In this document: piece after piece, positions 1 to 9,740 of the stretch
Numbering within the stretch: position 1 is the first letter of the stretch
Layout of the letters: each line of letters starts with the position of its first letter
DNA from: Opeltia flavorubescens
Lineage: Eukaryota > Ascomycota > Lecanoromycetes > Teloschistales > Teloschistaceae
Assembly: GCA_000442125.1 (NCBI GenBank)
Contig: KE546970.1
Coordinates: 248,001 to 312,000 of the forward strand
DNA length: 64,000 nucleotides
Direction: 5' to 3'
Position numbers and translations under genes: made by a program
Notes under the pieces: model-generated
Seen by the model: the letters and a program-made list of their open reading frames with translations, nothing else
What the model was told of the DNA's origin: nothing
Database searches by the model: none

Positions 1-3000
1 CTACAATCGCCCCTGAGATATTTGAAGGTGGTAGAGAAGGCGTCGGAAGAGAATCTCTTAGCGGGATGTTGATGTTCTCGGCTATAGCACCTGGTTCAGA
101 AAGTTCCCTAGCCTCCGAAAAGCTCTCAGCTGCGGTTGGGTCTTTGGATAGGATAACCCTATCCTTTGATCGAACATCCAGAACTCGTGGTAGATGTGGA
201 GTATCCTGAGATACTGGGGCGTCGGCTGTAACGTCGGCTGTTCCTGGCTCGGGTTCATGGAGCAAATTCTCAACCTCCTCTGCTGTGCTTGTAGAAGCTG
301 AAGGGATTTCTTTGGCGGTTGATCTCTCCGGCTGTTGTTCCGATATCTCCTCGAGCTCATCAAATTGCACTTTCTTCCCTTTCTTTCCCTTTTTCTTCTT
401 CTTTGTCGTAGTAGGAAAATCCAAATCCTCTTCAGTGCCTTCAAGTGAGGGCTTGGCAGACCGCTCGCCGGTCTCGTCGCCTTTATCAGCCTTCACAACT
501 TCTTGTACGCCGACATGCTGTGGAGTCAAGTCTTCTGTTTCGGTCGAGGGCGGTTCTGAAGGCAGATCTTGGACTGGCAGTTGATCTCGAGTTGCTGACT
601 CCTCAGCTTTCGGAGATTGAAGCTCAAGGACATCCTGCCCCGTCTCCGCTTCCGTCGATATCTTTGTCCGATCTTTCTTTGCCCTTTTGCTTATTCCAGG
701 TGTGAAAGTAAGCCATTCATCTTCGGGATGCTCTTGGGCAGCGTTCGCATTCTCTTCAGGTTCAATCTTGGCAAATTCAGCACGTTGATCTTCGATGGCT
801 CTTGCAGGAAGATTCAGCTCCGATATGGCCTTTGTCAGAACATTTTGCGCATCGTCTGAATCAATTGGCGCACTGTCACTCGCGGCCTCCGGATTGAGAG
901 ACTCGAGAGCCGAGCTTGATCGGACTGTAGCAGGCTCATTCTTCTGGTCCGAAGCCTCCAGATTCTCGCTGGTAGCAACATGCGCCGTTTCAGCAGAAAG
1001 CGCAATATCTATAGGTTGAATGACTGAAGAATCGGGAGGAGGCTGGGTCAAGTCAAGGTCATCGCTAAGCGGTAATGGGATATTCTCCGGCAACTTCTGT
1101 GAGTATAGAGCAGCCGACTCAGGCTTCTTTGTTTCAGCAGAAATGGCGGCATCTACAGGTTGAATGACTGGAGAATCAGGAGGAGGCTGGGTTAAGTCAA
1201 GGTCATCGCTAAGCGGTAATGGGATATTCTCCGGCAACATTTGCGAGTCTAGAGCAGCTGATTCGGATTTCTGAATTTGCGGCTGATCTCGACCGGTAAG
1301 CTCTGCAGCAGTGGCAGCTTCACCCTCAGGAAAATCTTGGACAGGGAGATCTCTTGCAATTGAAGGCTCTGGCATTAACTGCTGACTCATGTCAAGCACT
1401 TTTTCTTGAGGTTCGACCTTGCGTTCGGATTCTACATTGGCTTCTGAAGATAATGGCTGTTCAGCAGGCTGCAGATCATTCGGCTCTTCCGAATTCATCT
1501 CTTCCGAACGAGGAAATTCGTAGGGGACAGCTTCGGAGAGTGAGCTATCTGGGCCGATGTTTTTGGCAACCGCGTCTATTGATGGTGTATTAGACACTTC
1601 AGCAGGAAGTTCAGACGCTATATCCTTAGACTCTTCAGCCGACGTAGCAGCGAGAGGTTCTTCCGGAGTTACTGCTTCCGACGATTCAGTTTGGAAAGAT
1701 TGCCGATTCTTCTTTTTGCCCTTCTTATTCTTCTTGGTGGAGGTTGGAACTTCTTGGATTACAGACGCCACAGACGATGCCTCAGCTTCTTGAGGTGTTT
1801 CAATCTCAGAGCCTAGGTTTCTGGGCACACCCAATGCATCAGCATCAGGATCAGCAGTCGGCGTATCATTGACAGGAGATTCATTTGATGCGGCGACTTC
1901 CTCAGGCGCTGTTGAAGGTATGGAAAGCTGTTCTGCCGTAGGTTCATCAGGAAGAATCGTGTTTTCGTCCCGAGCATCCACGCTTTTCTTCTTATTCTTC
2001 TTTTTCTTGCCTTTGGAGTCTTTCCTCGTCGTCAATGCTGCTTGCCAATCAACACCGGTCGTTTCTGTACCAGCTTCTCGTGTAGATAAATCGGATTGAG
2101 GAGCCTCCGCTGTTTGCCCGGGTTCGGCAGTCAGCGCAGCGTCATCCACGATGGATCGGGTTTTTTCATCTTTCACTGCTGGCGCATGATCATTTACATT
2201 CGTAAACTGTCGTTCCATGGAAGCCTGCCTGGATGGATCGGTGGTAGTTGGCGACTCCGAGACCTCGGAGCTCTCGGCCTGTTTTTTGCCCTTCTTGCTC
2301 TTCGTTCTCTTTGGTTGAGCAGGCGCAAACCAAGTATCAACACCATCCTGAGCGTCCTGCTCTTGCATTAGACGCATCTCTTCCACAGTAGGCCTTCGAG
2401 AATCCGTGTCCACTGGCTTTGCAGGCAAATCAGCATCGTCATCCACATTACTCCCAAGCTCCGCATCGTGTGAAGATTGCTCTAGGTTCTCATTGTGCTT
2501 GCTAGTAGATTTCAATAATGCCGCAGCAGATCCTCCGATGAAGGCACCCAATGCAGTATCCCTGATCATTGTCGCAAGACCACCATCCTTCTTATCACCC
2601 TTTCCTTCGGATGATAGCTCTTCAATCTCGGGCTGTTGTGGAGTCTCGGTAGTTGCCGCCATTCCGTACCTAGAGGGCGAGTTTGAGCGGCGTTGTGGGA
2701 ACAAATCATCAATACCATGAAGCAGACGCTCATCCTGAGCTGGTTCCTTTGTCGGATCAACGTACGCATCGGCAGGGGGGATGGCATCGATCAACTCATG
2801 TTCCGGTTGTTTTGATTCATGATCAGTTGCTTGCGTATCAGCACCGCCGTCTTTGAGGTTCGACTGGAAAGAAGCGGCTGTTGGCGTAGCCTGCTGTGAG
2901 TCGAGAAGCTCGGAATCTGGTTCGTAAAGACTGGTATCAATAGCAAGCCCACGCCGGCCTGACGTGATCTGATAATTGCTAAATCCGCTTGACGCGACAT

Positions 3001-6000
3001 CATCGGTGTCTGCCTGCGTGAGATCATCCGCTTCATGAACGGACGAAGCTCGGGATGTTGAGTGACTCGAAGGTAGAGAAGGGTATGATTCTTGCGGAGC
3101 AGGTTCTTGTCTGGATCCATGTTTCTCTAGAAGCCAGATAGGTCGGAACTCGTTCGACTTGAACTCAGTCGAATGAGGTCGCTCTCGCCGCCGCGGAGTC
3201 ATAGGCAGGTCCGCAATTATGGAAGGCTGGGGGGTGGAAGGTAGAGACTTGGCGAGACCTGGTGAAGATGGCCTGCGTCCAAAACGCAAAGGACGGAAGG
3301 GGACTGCTGTAGGCGAGGGCGATGAATAAGACACACTTCGGCCATCTGATTGAATGTCGGATAATCGCCATTTCTGTTTATCAGCCTTGGTAGGAGTCTC
3401 GCTTTGGCTTTCTGGCAGCGCGCTTTTCTCGAGTATATCAGGACCCTCCAGTTGACCCCCTGGATCCTCGGAAGCATCTGGAAGATCAGGTAATGGCGGT
3501 TTTTCTGGGCGCTCCCCTAAAAAAGACGGCTCCTTATCATGATGGGGCCGTGGTATGTCATCCAAATCGTCGAGTCCCGTTGCTGATCCAGGTTCTTCGG
3601 CTCTATCATCGTTTGGATCCTCGAGGTCGGTCAGCATCTCACTTGACGGGGGTAAGGGAATATGACCGGGGGAAGCCGGTGCGATTACCTGAGCCGGTAG
3701 GTCTTGGGTGATCCTACCTGAATCTTGGGTCGTGTTCCCTTCGCTGCTGCGGCGCTTCTCCTTTCCGCGTTTTGACTTCTTGGATGTGCTCCAGTCGTCC
3801 TGGCCTTCAACTTGTGGTGGTCCAGTAGAGACGGCTTCAGTGGCCGTTTCCCTTTCCTCATCGAAAGTCGATTTGCGGTTTTTGGATTTCTTACTTCGCT
3901 TCTTTGGCTCTTCAAAATCCTCAAGATTCGCTTCGACCGGAGTGCCCTCGCTACCCTTTGAATCGGAAATATTTTCATTAGATTTACTGAATAGACCAAA
4001 TATTCCACCTTTTCGAGACTTGTCAGGTTTTGCACTCGAGTCCTGTGCATCTTCAAAAGTTGCGGGTGCTGAAACCACTGAATGTGTGTCTTCAAAGCCC
4101 ACGCTTCGACGCTTTGACTTCTTCTTGGACTTTGAGCCTTGGCCACTGCTTGAAGAGACTGGAGCAGTCGCTGCGACAGAAGGCGCCTCGTCCGAAGGAT
4201 AATCAACCTTGTCAAGACTACTTGATGTGTTCTCCTCTAAGACAGAACTCGATCGCTCGGGTTCAGACATCGCCTCAATACTTCTGTCCCGGGGCATTGA
4301 GGAGTCAATTGACTCCGGCTCAGCTGAGTAAACCTTCGGATCCGCACGAGCATTATCCGCCGGCTCGGTGAACTCCTGAACAACCATTTCGTGTTCGGAA
4401 GTCTTTTGCTCCTTGGAAGGTGCCATCGGGTCGAAAGTGGCATTACTAAGGTCCTTGGTCTCAATAGGAACTGGCTCAACCTCATAAACATGAGGTCTTG
4501 CACCCACGTTGTCGGATGGTCCAGTGAGTTCCGCTGTGGTATGATCGGGCTCATCGAGGTCTGTGGCACTTTCGAGATTTTTCTCTCGAAGCTCAGGATG
4601 TTGATGACTCGTCCGTTCTTCGTCCTCGCCAAAGCTACCAGGCATGTGATGCTCTGGAATCTCTTCTACGAACCCGTGAGGAGGGCTTCGTGGCTCCTCT
4701 GATTCAGCCGTCATCTCGGTCACCACTGCAGTGGGACCTCTACGAAATCTGCCCTCTTCAGACCCTGGTGGCGAATCACGCCTTCGGAAAGAAGGATCGT
4801 CGATGACGATTGATGGGTTGAAACCAGTGTCTTGTAGGCCAGCAGCGACTGTTGCAGCGAAATCAAGATCATCACTATATACTGGTTCAGGTGTCGCTTC
4901 TTTCCGGTTATTGCGCTTCTTGAGACTGGATATGCCGGGGACCGATTCTGAAATATTGATCTCGGTAGTTGGAGAATCGACGGAAGGCTCACGATGCCCC
5001 TTTGGCTCAATTACTGTGTATTCCACATGTTCGGGCTCAGCATAAGTAACACTAGCATCTGTGACTGACTCCAAAGGCTCCAATGGTATGTCTATGACCG
5101 GGACTTCGCGGGATAATGGAGAACGGGATTGAGGAGATCGACTGCCTGCTATGGATCCAGCTCGGCTCGTTGGCGGCGTCGGTTCCACAAGGTTGAGTTG
5201 GGGAACAGACCATGGAAAAGTCTTCTTGTCTTCTTCCAAAGATTCGGCTTCTATTGGGAATGAGTATGCACGAGATGGTGAGCGTCCGCGTGTCGCCGAT
5301 GGTTCCACAGTGACCACATGAGGTACTTGATAGACAGTGATGTCGTTGTCAGCATTAGCGCTAACGACCTGTTTCACATCGCTGCTTTTGGATAGCAGCT
5401 CAGGAGGTGTAAAATACGCAGCATAGTCCGTGTGGCTAGAAGTCCTTTTCAGCTTCGCAGCCGCTTGCCATACTGACATTGCTTCTCCTTTCGAAGGTTC
5501 ATTGCGGCCTCCAGCATCCCGCGAAGCAGATTCTGCACCTTTTGCATGACGCTCCTTCACGACCACCTCGATATCGCGATCTTCATTGGCTCTATCATTC
5601 TCTTCGTGTCTGTCCCTGCGCTCCCTTTTGCTTGATCCTTCAGACGCAACAGTAGCACCGATGGCGGCAGCGATAACTCCAGCAGCAGCAGGTGCAGCCC
5701 AGGACTCCATTTTGACGTTGTTAGGCTCGCCTGAAGTGGATTGATGTGAGCGAGCCTCGTCGTCGGTTTTGGTTGTATCCCGTTTTTCTGAAGAACCGTG
5801 CTCAAGCCTTTTACGTTCGTCAATTACCTGACGCTCGCGTCTTTCCCGGCGCTTTTCATTTTCCTTTCTTCGACGTCGTTCCTCGCGCCGGTCCTTGTCT
5901 TCTTGTTCTTTCGTCAAATCAAAGCGAACAGATGAAGATTCGTCTTTGAGTGACTTGCGCCGCTGTGGGCCAATGGATGAAGTCGCATATTCTGAGGTTC

Positions 6001-9000
6001 TTGTGACAGGAGACGAGTCTCTTCTTCGAGGCTTAGAACCTTTGTTTGAATCCTGCATGAAAGTTTCGAAATATTCGCTGCCAGTGGGAAATGAACCAGG
6101 AACTTGATCACGCACACCGTCAGGTACGTTATGATCTCTGCTGATTGCAGAGGGGTGCGAGTACTGCATAGACATCGATGGACCAATAGGGGCGCTATAA
6201 GAATGAACATAAGGACTTTGCGTCGTATATACAGCCTGTGACACTGGAGCGACCGGCTGAGGATGTTGTATTGGCACTGGATCGGGTCGACCGTTCATAT
6301 GAAATTGGTGGAAGGGGACTCCAGAATCGTGTCTGGCAACATCGTATTGGGTAGGATCGGATGTTGGCATAGGATAGACATACTGGAGAGGAACGCTGCT
6401 ACTACTTGTCATCCTGCTATCCTGTCGATGTTGATCCGAAGAGACCTGAGCAGCACCCAACATCGCCGCCGAAGTGCCAGCCAGAGAGTTATTGTGATCG
6501 AATCCTGAAGAATGCTCTCGATTACTCGCAGGTTTCTTAGCTTTCTTACTACCCCATCGCCAGCCCCATTTGTCTAGACCAGAAGAGTCTGACGAGAGAG
6601 ACTCCCGACTTCTTCGATGCAGTGATGCTCCATACGCAAGCTCAGAATCTGCGCTGGACCATTCCCCTTCTGACGCAGATTCCCACTGATCTTCCGAAGA
6701 GCTTGATGAAGATTTCTTGCTCTTGTGCCCATGCTTGCTTGACTTGCCTTTCCCTTTCGATTCCTTCACCGCAATCAGCTCGCTTTTGTGTTTCGACCGT
6801 TGACTTTGATTCAGGGCAAGTGCTGCGGCCGCGGCACCCAGTCCTAACAACGCGGCATCCGCATCTCGTGATTCCCGTTCTTTTTTCCTGGACTTGGTGC
6901 CCTTCACTGATTTTCGCTCCATATCAACTCCGAAAGCAAGATTTGACGAGCCAGATGAAGAAGAAGATCCATTGCTGAAGCTGAAAAATCCTCGGCTCTT
7001 CTTTTCCTTTTTACGGTCCTTATGATGTCTGGAGCTTGGCGAGCGATGCGGTCGACGACGACCGTCATGGGATTCCGAATCCTGAAGCCTCAGGACTGAA
7101 GCTAGTTTAGAGCTGTCCACCTCATTGCCGTGCTTGGAACGAACAAAGGCCCTCTTTGGCGATGAACTGCGTCGTCGAGATGTAGAGGCGATCACACTTG
7201 ACCCTATCGCAGCACCCAATGCAGCTTCTGCTATCGTGCTTTTCCGGTCCCGAGACCTCGATCTTGAACGATGCCGAGAAGTATGTGTCTTTACACTCGA
7301 GGTCTCGATATCGCCATGTGAGTTTTTCCGGTATAGTCTGCCATCGCTGGTTACACCAGTTTCAACTTTATCGTTGGACCGGCTCTTTCGTGGCAAAGAG
7401 TCACTCGAACGATTGACGACACCCCTATGTGTACGGCTTTTCCTGTCGAGCGAAGAAGAGCTACTTCTACGCCGATGAGATTTTGCGACCCTGCCTGAAC
7501 GAACGCTATAGTCGTCAAAGTCGCGGTCTTGCTTGAAGAGATTTTCGCCCATCTTTCCCAATCCATACCCTGCAACTCCTGCTTCGAGCCAAGTTTTATC
7601 CTTGCGTCGTCGTCGCTCATTTTCAGAGGACCAGTAACGACTATCCTTGTCTACACGCACGCTTGATCCAAACCTCTCATTGGAACGTCGTCGACGGTAG
7701 TTGTGTTTTCTAGGCGCATCCCGAGGTGAAGAGCCTGGCTCGAAACAGTACCGGCAGACTCCAATGTACTCCGTGTATTCTTCGAATCGTGCTACTCCCT
7801 CTGGGTCTTTGAAGAAGTCTACCAACTTCGATAGGGGACCATGGTGGCGTTGGCGATGACGATGCTGTTGGGCCATTGAGCCCCCAAGATACTGCTGACC
7901 GCTGGAATGATGTTGTGTGGAAGTGTCTTGGTGGTTATGGTGGTAGGCTGCCGCAGCCAATCCGGCAGCACCTGCAGCATAAAGAGGTATGTTAGCGGAC
8001 TGGGAGGATTGCTTACCTGGATTAGATGGCGGTCGTGTAGAGGATGAGTATGACGTGGGTTCATCGTGTATTGCGGCGGACTCCTGATAACTTAAGGACC
8101 CTGCAAAACTCCCATGTCCAGTCATAGATGAAGATGCGTTCACAGGGCGATCTGGTTTAGAAGGTCGATTGCTCATGTAATAGCCTGCCGCAGCTCCTGC
8201 AGCAGCTGCGCCCAGAGTGGGTATCACTGGTTCGGAGGTAGAATGATGGTTTGTATAACCAGATGCGGTAACCGAGTGCGTCGTTGAGGGTGGCATAGCT
8301 GAACTATACTGGGGAACAGATGGTCCGTTGGTAGAGGCAGGCTCCTGGCCATGGTGGTCATCTAAGTCGGATCCAACGTTGAAGCTGCCGTCAAAGAACG
8401 AGGCCGCCGCACCAACGCCACCGGAGGCGCTTGGCTCGGGTGGAGGAGCGACGACGGCTGAGGCAGCTTGGAGATGTGGTTCAGCGCCAACGATGAGTGA
8501 AGGCGAATGTGTACGATGTCCAGGCTGATCTGCGACTGACTGGCCCGCATCTCCGTAGTATTCAGCAGCAAGCCCCGGACCACCTTCACTAGCAGCCAAA
8601 GGCGGTCGATAAGGAGTAGCAGAGTATGTAGAGAACTGGCCAGGAAATTGGTCCTGGACGTGCGACGAATGTAGAGGTGGCTGATCAGGAGGGTCTACAG
8701 CTCGACTACTCCTCCTACTTTCCTTGTAGGCTGTTTCGTCGGTGCTTATGCCTCGCTCGCTTCTTCCTTCGCTATCTCTTCGACCCTTCTTATCACGAGT
8801 GCGCTTGCTTTCCCGCTTGCTGTCGTCCCTGTCGCGGGTTCCGCGCCGTTCTTTACGGTCCCGCTTGAAATCCATATTGGAAGGTTCCTCCTCTTCCCTC
8901 TCCAAGTTTCTGCTAGGACCTAGGGTAACTCCGCCCTCACCACCACCAGAGGATGACTTTGGTATCTGATCTGCCAGACTCGCATTTCGAACCAGACTTG

Positions 9001-9295
9001 GGGGAAGATACGAGTCGCTGGTGGGATCGTTGAATGCTGTTGTAAAGCTTGACCCTATGGATGCTGCGGCAGTTCCAGGGTATTTATTCTGAGTGGTGGA
9101 TGAGTAGCTTGTGGATGTCGGGTTGAATCCTTGATCGCGTTCTTCAAATTGGGTTGCTCGTCGAGATGATGGGATGGATTTCGACGACTCGGAGTGGTGT
9201 GATGTTGAGCGCTGAGTCTCACTTTCCGGCCTGCTTTTTGATGTCGAGGGATTCTTTTCGATGGCATTCGACTTGCCAAGGATTCGATTCCACAT
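1..9295 (-). CDS. Involucrin-repeat-like giant protein, C-terminus beyond window
   Basis: One uninterrupted minus-strand frame runs from an ATG at 9295 to the left edge, about 3,098 codons, with no stop seen. The protein starts MWNRILGKSNAIEKNP and is Ser/Thr/Glu/Lys-rich throughout. Near the N-terminus it has a conserved block (RPPLAASEGGPGLAAEYYGD, then PPPEPSASGGVGAAASFFDG) that I recognise from Pezizomycotina proteins annotated as involucrin repeat protein. Next come basic ERRRE/RDRKERR stretches, Ala-rich repeats of the AAAAGAAAGYY kind, a FRPIWLLEKH module near 3130, and repeated Lys clusters such as SKKGKKNKKK. The C-terminal half is acidic and repetitive. Family members are several thousand residues long, so much remains outside the window. 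Function is not established in the family. The many short frames on both strands here are shadows of its low-complexity codons. The family name is by recall; the single long frame is seen directly. Confidence 0.88.
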   Translation of the reverse strand, partial: MWNRILGKSNAIEKNPSTSKSRPESETQRSTSHHSESSKSIPSSRRATQFEERDQGFNPTSTSYSSTTQNKYPGTAAASIGSSFTTAFNDPTSDSYLPPSLVRNASLADQIPKSSSGGGEGGVTLGPSRNLEREEEEPSNMDFKRDRKERRGTRDRDDSKRESKRTRDKKGRRDSEGRSERGISTDETAYKESRRSSRAVDPPDQPPLHSSHVQDQFPGQFSTYSATPYRPPLAASEGGPGLAAEYYGDAGQSVADQPGHRTHSPSLIVGAEPHLQAASAVVAPPPEPSASGGVGAAASFFDGSFNVGSDLDDHHGQEPASTNGPSVPQYSSAMPPSTTHSVTASGYTNHHSTSEPVIPTLGAAAAGAAAGYYMSNRPSKPDRPVNASSSMTGHGSFAGSLSYQESAAIHDEPTSYSSSTRPPSNPGKQSSQSANIPLYAAGAAGLAAAAYHHNHQDTSTQHHSSGQQYLGGSMAQQHRHRQRHHGPLSKLVDFFKDPEGVARFEEYTEYIGVCRYCFEPGSSPRDAPRKHNYRRRRSNERFGSSVRVDKDSRYWSSENERRRRKDKTWLEAGVAGYGLGKMGENLFKQDRDFDDYSVRSGRVAKSHRRRSSSSSLDRKSRTHRGVVNRSSDSLPRKSRSNDKVETGVTSDGRLYRKNSHGDIETSSVKTHTSRHRSRSRSRDRKSTIAEAALGAAIGSSVIASTSRRRSSSPKRAFVRSKHGNEVDSSKLASVLRLQDSESHDGRRRPHRSPSSRHHKDRKKEKKSRGFFSFSNGSSSSSGSSNLAFGVDMERKSVKGTKSRKKERESRDADAALLGLGAAAAALALNQSQRSKHKSELIAVKESKGKGKSSKHGHKSKKSSSSSSEDQWESASEGEWSSADSELAYGASLHRRSRESLSSDSSGLDKWGWRWGSKKAKKPASNREHSSGFDHNNSLAGTSAAMLGAAQVSSDQHRQDSRMTSSSSVPLQYVYPMPTSDPTQYDVARHDSGVPFHQFHMNGRPDPVPIQHPQPVAPVSQAVYTTQSPYVHSYSAPIGPSMSMQYSHPSAISRDHNVPDGVRDQVPGSFPTGSEYFETFMQDSNKGSKPRRRDSSPVTRTSEYATSSIGPQRRKSLKDESSSVRFDLTKEQEDKDRREERRRRKENEKRRERRERQVIDERKRLEHGSSEKRDTTKTDDEARSHQSTSGEPNNVKMESWAAPAAAGVIAAAIGATVASEGSSKRERRDRHEENDRANEDRDIEVVVKERHAKGAESASRDAGGRNEPSKGEAMSVWQAAAKLKRTSSHTDYAAYFTPPELLSKSSDVKQVVSANADNDITVYQVPHVVTVEPSATRGRSPSRAYSFPIEAESLEEDKKTFPWSVPQLNLVEPTPPTSRAGSIAGSRSPQSRSPLSREVPVIDIPLEPLESVTDASVTYAEPEHVEYTVIEPKGHREPSVDSPTTEINISESVPGISSLKKRNNRKEATPEPVYSDDLDFAATVAAGLQDTGFNPSIVIDDPSFRRRDSPPGSEEGRFRRGPTAVVTEMTAESEEPRSPPHGFVEEIPEHHMPGSFGEDEERTSHQHPELREKNLESATDLDEPDHTTAELTGPSDNVGARPHVYEVEPVPIETKDLSNATFDPMAPSKEQKTSEHEMVVQEFTEPADNARADPKVYSAEPESIDSSMPRDRSIEAMSEPERSSSVLEENTSSSLDKVDYPSDEAPSVAATAPVSSSSGQGSKSKKKSKRRSVGFEDTHSVVSAPATFEDAQDSSAKPDKSRKGGIFGLFSKSNENISDSKGSEGTPVEANLEDFEEPKKRSKKSKNRKSTFDEERETATEAVSTGPPQVEGQDDWSTSKKSKRGKEKRRSSEGNTTQDSGRITQDLPAQVIAPASPGHIPLPPSSEMLTDLEDPNDDRAEEPGSATGLDDLDDIPRPHHDKEPSFLGERPEKPPLPDLPDASEDPGGQLEGPDILEKSALPESQSETPTKADKQKWRLSDIQSDGRSVSYSSPSPTAVPFRPLRFGRRPSSPGLAKSLPSTPQPSIIADLPMTPRRRERPHSTEFKSNEFRPIWLLEKHGSRQEPAPQESYPSLPSSHSTSRASSVHEADDLTQADTDDVASSGFSNYQITSGRRGLAIDTSLYEPDSELLDSQQATPTAASFQSNLKDGGADTQATDHESKQPEHELIDAIPPADAYVDPTKEPAQDERLLHGIDDLFPQRRSNSPSRYGMAATTETPQQPEIEELSSEGKGDKKDGGLATMIRDTALGAFIGGSAAALLKSTSKHNENLEQSSHDAELGSNVDDDADLPAKPVDTDSRRPTVEEMRLMQEQDAQDGVDTWFAPAQPKRTKSKKGKKQAESSEVSESPTTTDPSRQASMERQFTNVNDHAPAVKDEKTRSIVDDAALTAEPGQTAEAPQSDLSTREAGTETTGVDWQAALTTRKDSKGKKKKNKKKSVDARDENTILPDEPTAEQLSIPSTAPEEVAASNESPVNDTPTADPDADALGVPRNLGSEIETPQEAEASSVASVIQEVPTSTKKNKKGKKKNRQSFQTESSEAVTPEEPLAATSAEESKDIASELPAEVSNTPSIDAVAKNIGPDSSLSEAVPYEFPRSEEMNSEEPNDLQPAEQPLSSEANVESERKVEPQEKVLDMSQQLMPEPSIARDLPVQDFPEGEAATAAELTGRDQPQIQKSESAALDSQMLPENIPLPLSDDLDLTQPPPDSPVIQPVDAAISAETKKPESAALYSQKLPENIPLPLSDDLDLTQPPPDSSVIQPIDIALSAETAHVATSENLEASDQKNEPATVRSSSALESLNPEAASDSAPIDSDDAQNVLTKAISELNLPARAIEDQRAEFAKIEPEENANAAQEHPEDEWLTFTPGISKRAKKDRTKISTEAETGQDVLELQSPKAEESATRDQLPVQDLPSEPPSTETEDLTPQHVGVQEVVKADKGDETGERSAKPSLEGTEEDLDFPTTTKKKKKGKKGKKVQFDELEEISEQQPERSTAKEIPSASTSTAEEVENLLHEPEPGTADVTADAPVSQDTPHLPRVLDVRSKDRVILSKDPTAAESFSEARELSEPGAIAENINIPLRDSLPTPSLPPSNISGAIV
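987..1270 (-). repeat. 144-bp in-frame tandem duplication inside the involucrin-like gene
   Basis: Two consecutive copies (987-1130 and 1131-about 1270) share the block that begins GTTTCAGCAGAAA and continues through GGTTGAATGACTG to TATTCTCCGGCAAC. The offset is exactly 144 bp, so each unit adds 48 codons. The encoded repeat includes LPENIPLPLSDDLDLTQPPP. The copies differ at scattered positions, mostly near the ends. Confidence 0.9.
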
Positions 9296-9570
9296 TTTGC
9301 CTCTGCGATTTGCTGGTGACGGATATGGAAGATGATTGGCTCTGACAGCTTAGCTGCTTGACAACTCACTTTTCGAGTGGAGTAAGATGCAAGGCCTTGA
9401 ATATGGATTATGATGATCGCAGTGAGTCCTACAATTGATAGTCGCGACACACTAATTACAAAGACTGCTAAGAAGCTTCCAAGTTGTTGCCAGCCACCCC
9501 TTTAAGAAGACGAGTAGTCGTGTAATAGCGTGAAGTAGCCTTGCGGCTGCCACGAGCTGGACACGGCCCC
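9296..9570 (-). promoter_or_regulatory. 5' region of the involucrin-like gene with a probable leader intron
   Basis: This is all that separates the start codon at 9295 from the AT-rich block. On the minus strand a consensus donor GTGAGT (9369-9364) and an acceptor CGCAG (ending at 9303) would define a 67-bp leader intron with a CTAAG branch-like motif. It would be spliced just 7 bases before the ATG. No TATA box is evident. The promoter must be very short or lie within the AT-rich block. Confidence 0.45.
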
Positions 9571-9740
9571 CACATGTATGGTCGCCCAGGTGTACCAGAT
9601 TGCTATAACTTTTTCACTTTTCCATTTCGCTAAAATAAATTTTAAAAATTTAACTTCTATATACGCCCGACGCTTTACACCTATATTTTACTCTTATTCC
9701 GCTATAATTTCGCTATAATTTTATTACGATTTTATAATAG
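9571..9740 (+). repeat. Left terminal inverted repeat of the AT-rich element
   Basis: Reading inward, the sequence begins CACATGTATGGTCGCCCAGG and continues through CTATAACTTTTTCACTTTTC and TTCTATATACGCCCGACG to a run of CGCTATAATTT motifs. It matches the reverse complement of 33455-33615 almost base for base. Differences are mainly C/T or G/A, as expected from RIP. The outer boundary could be a few bases further out in the GGCC-rich flank. Confidence 0.85.

Noticed and set aside
82-9450. Many short frames on both strands across the involucrin-like gene
   Set aside because: They are shadows of one long low-complexity frame. The minus-strand ones lie almost all in a single other phase, and several start at non-ATG codons (for example GTG at 9450).
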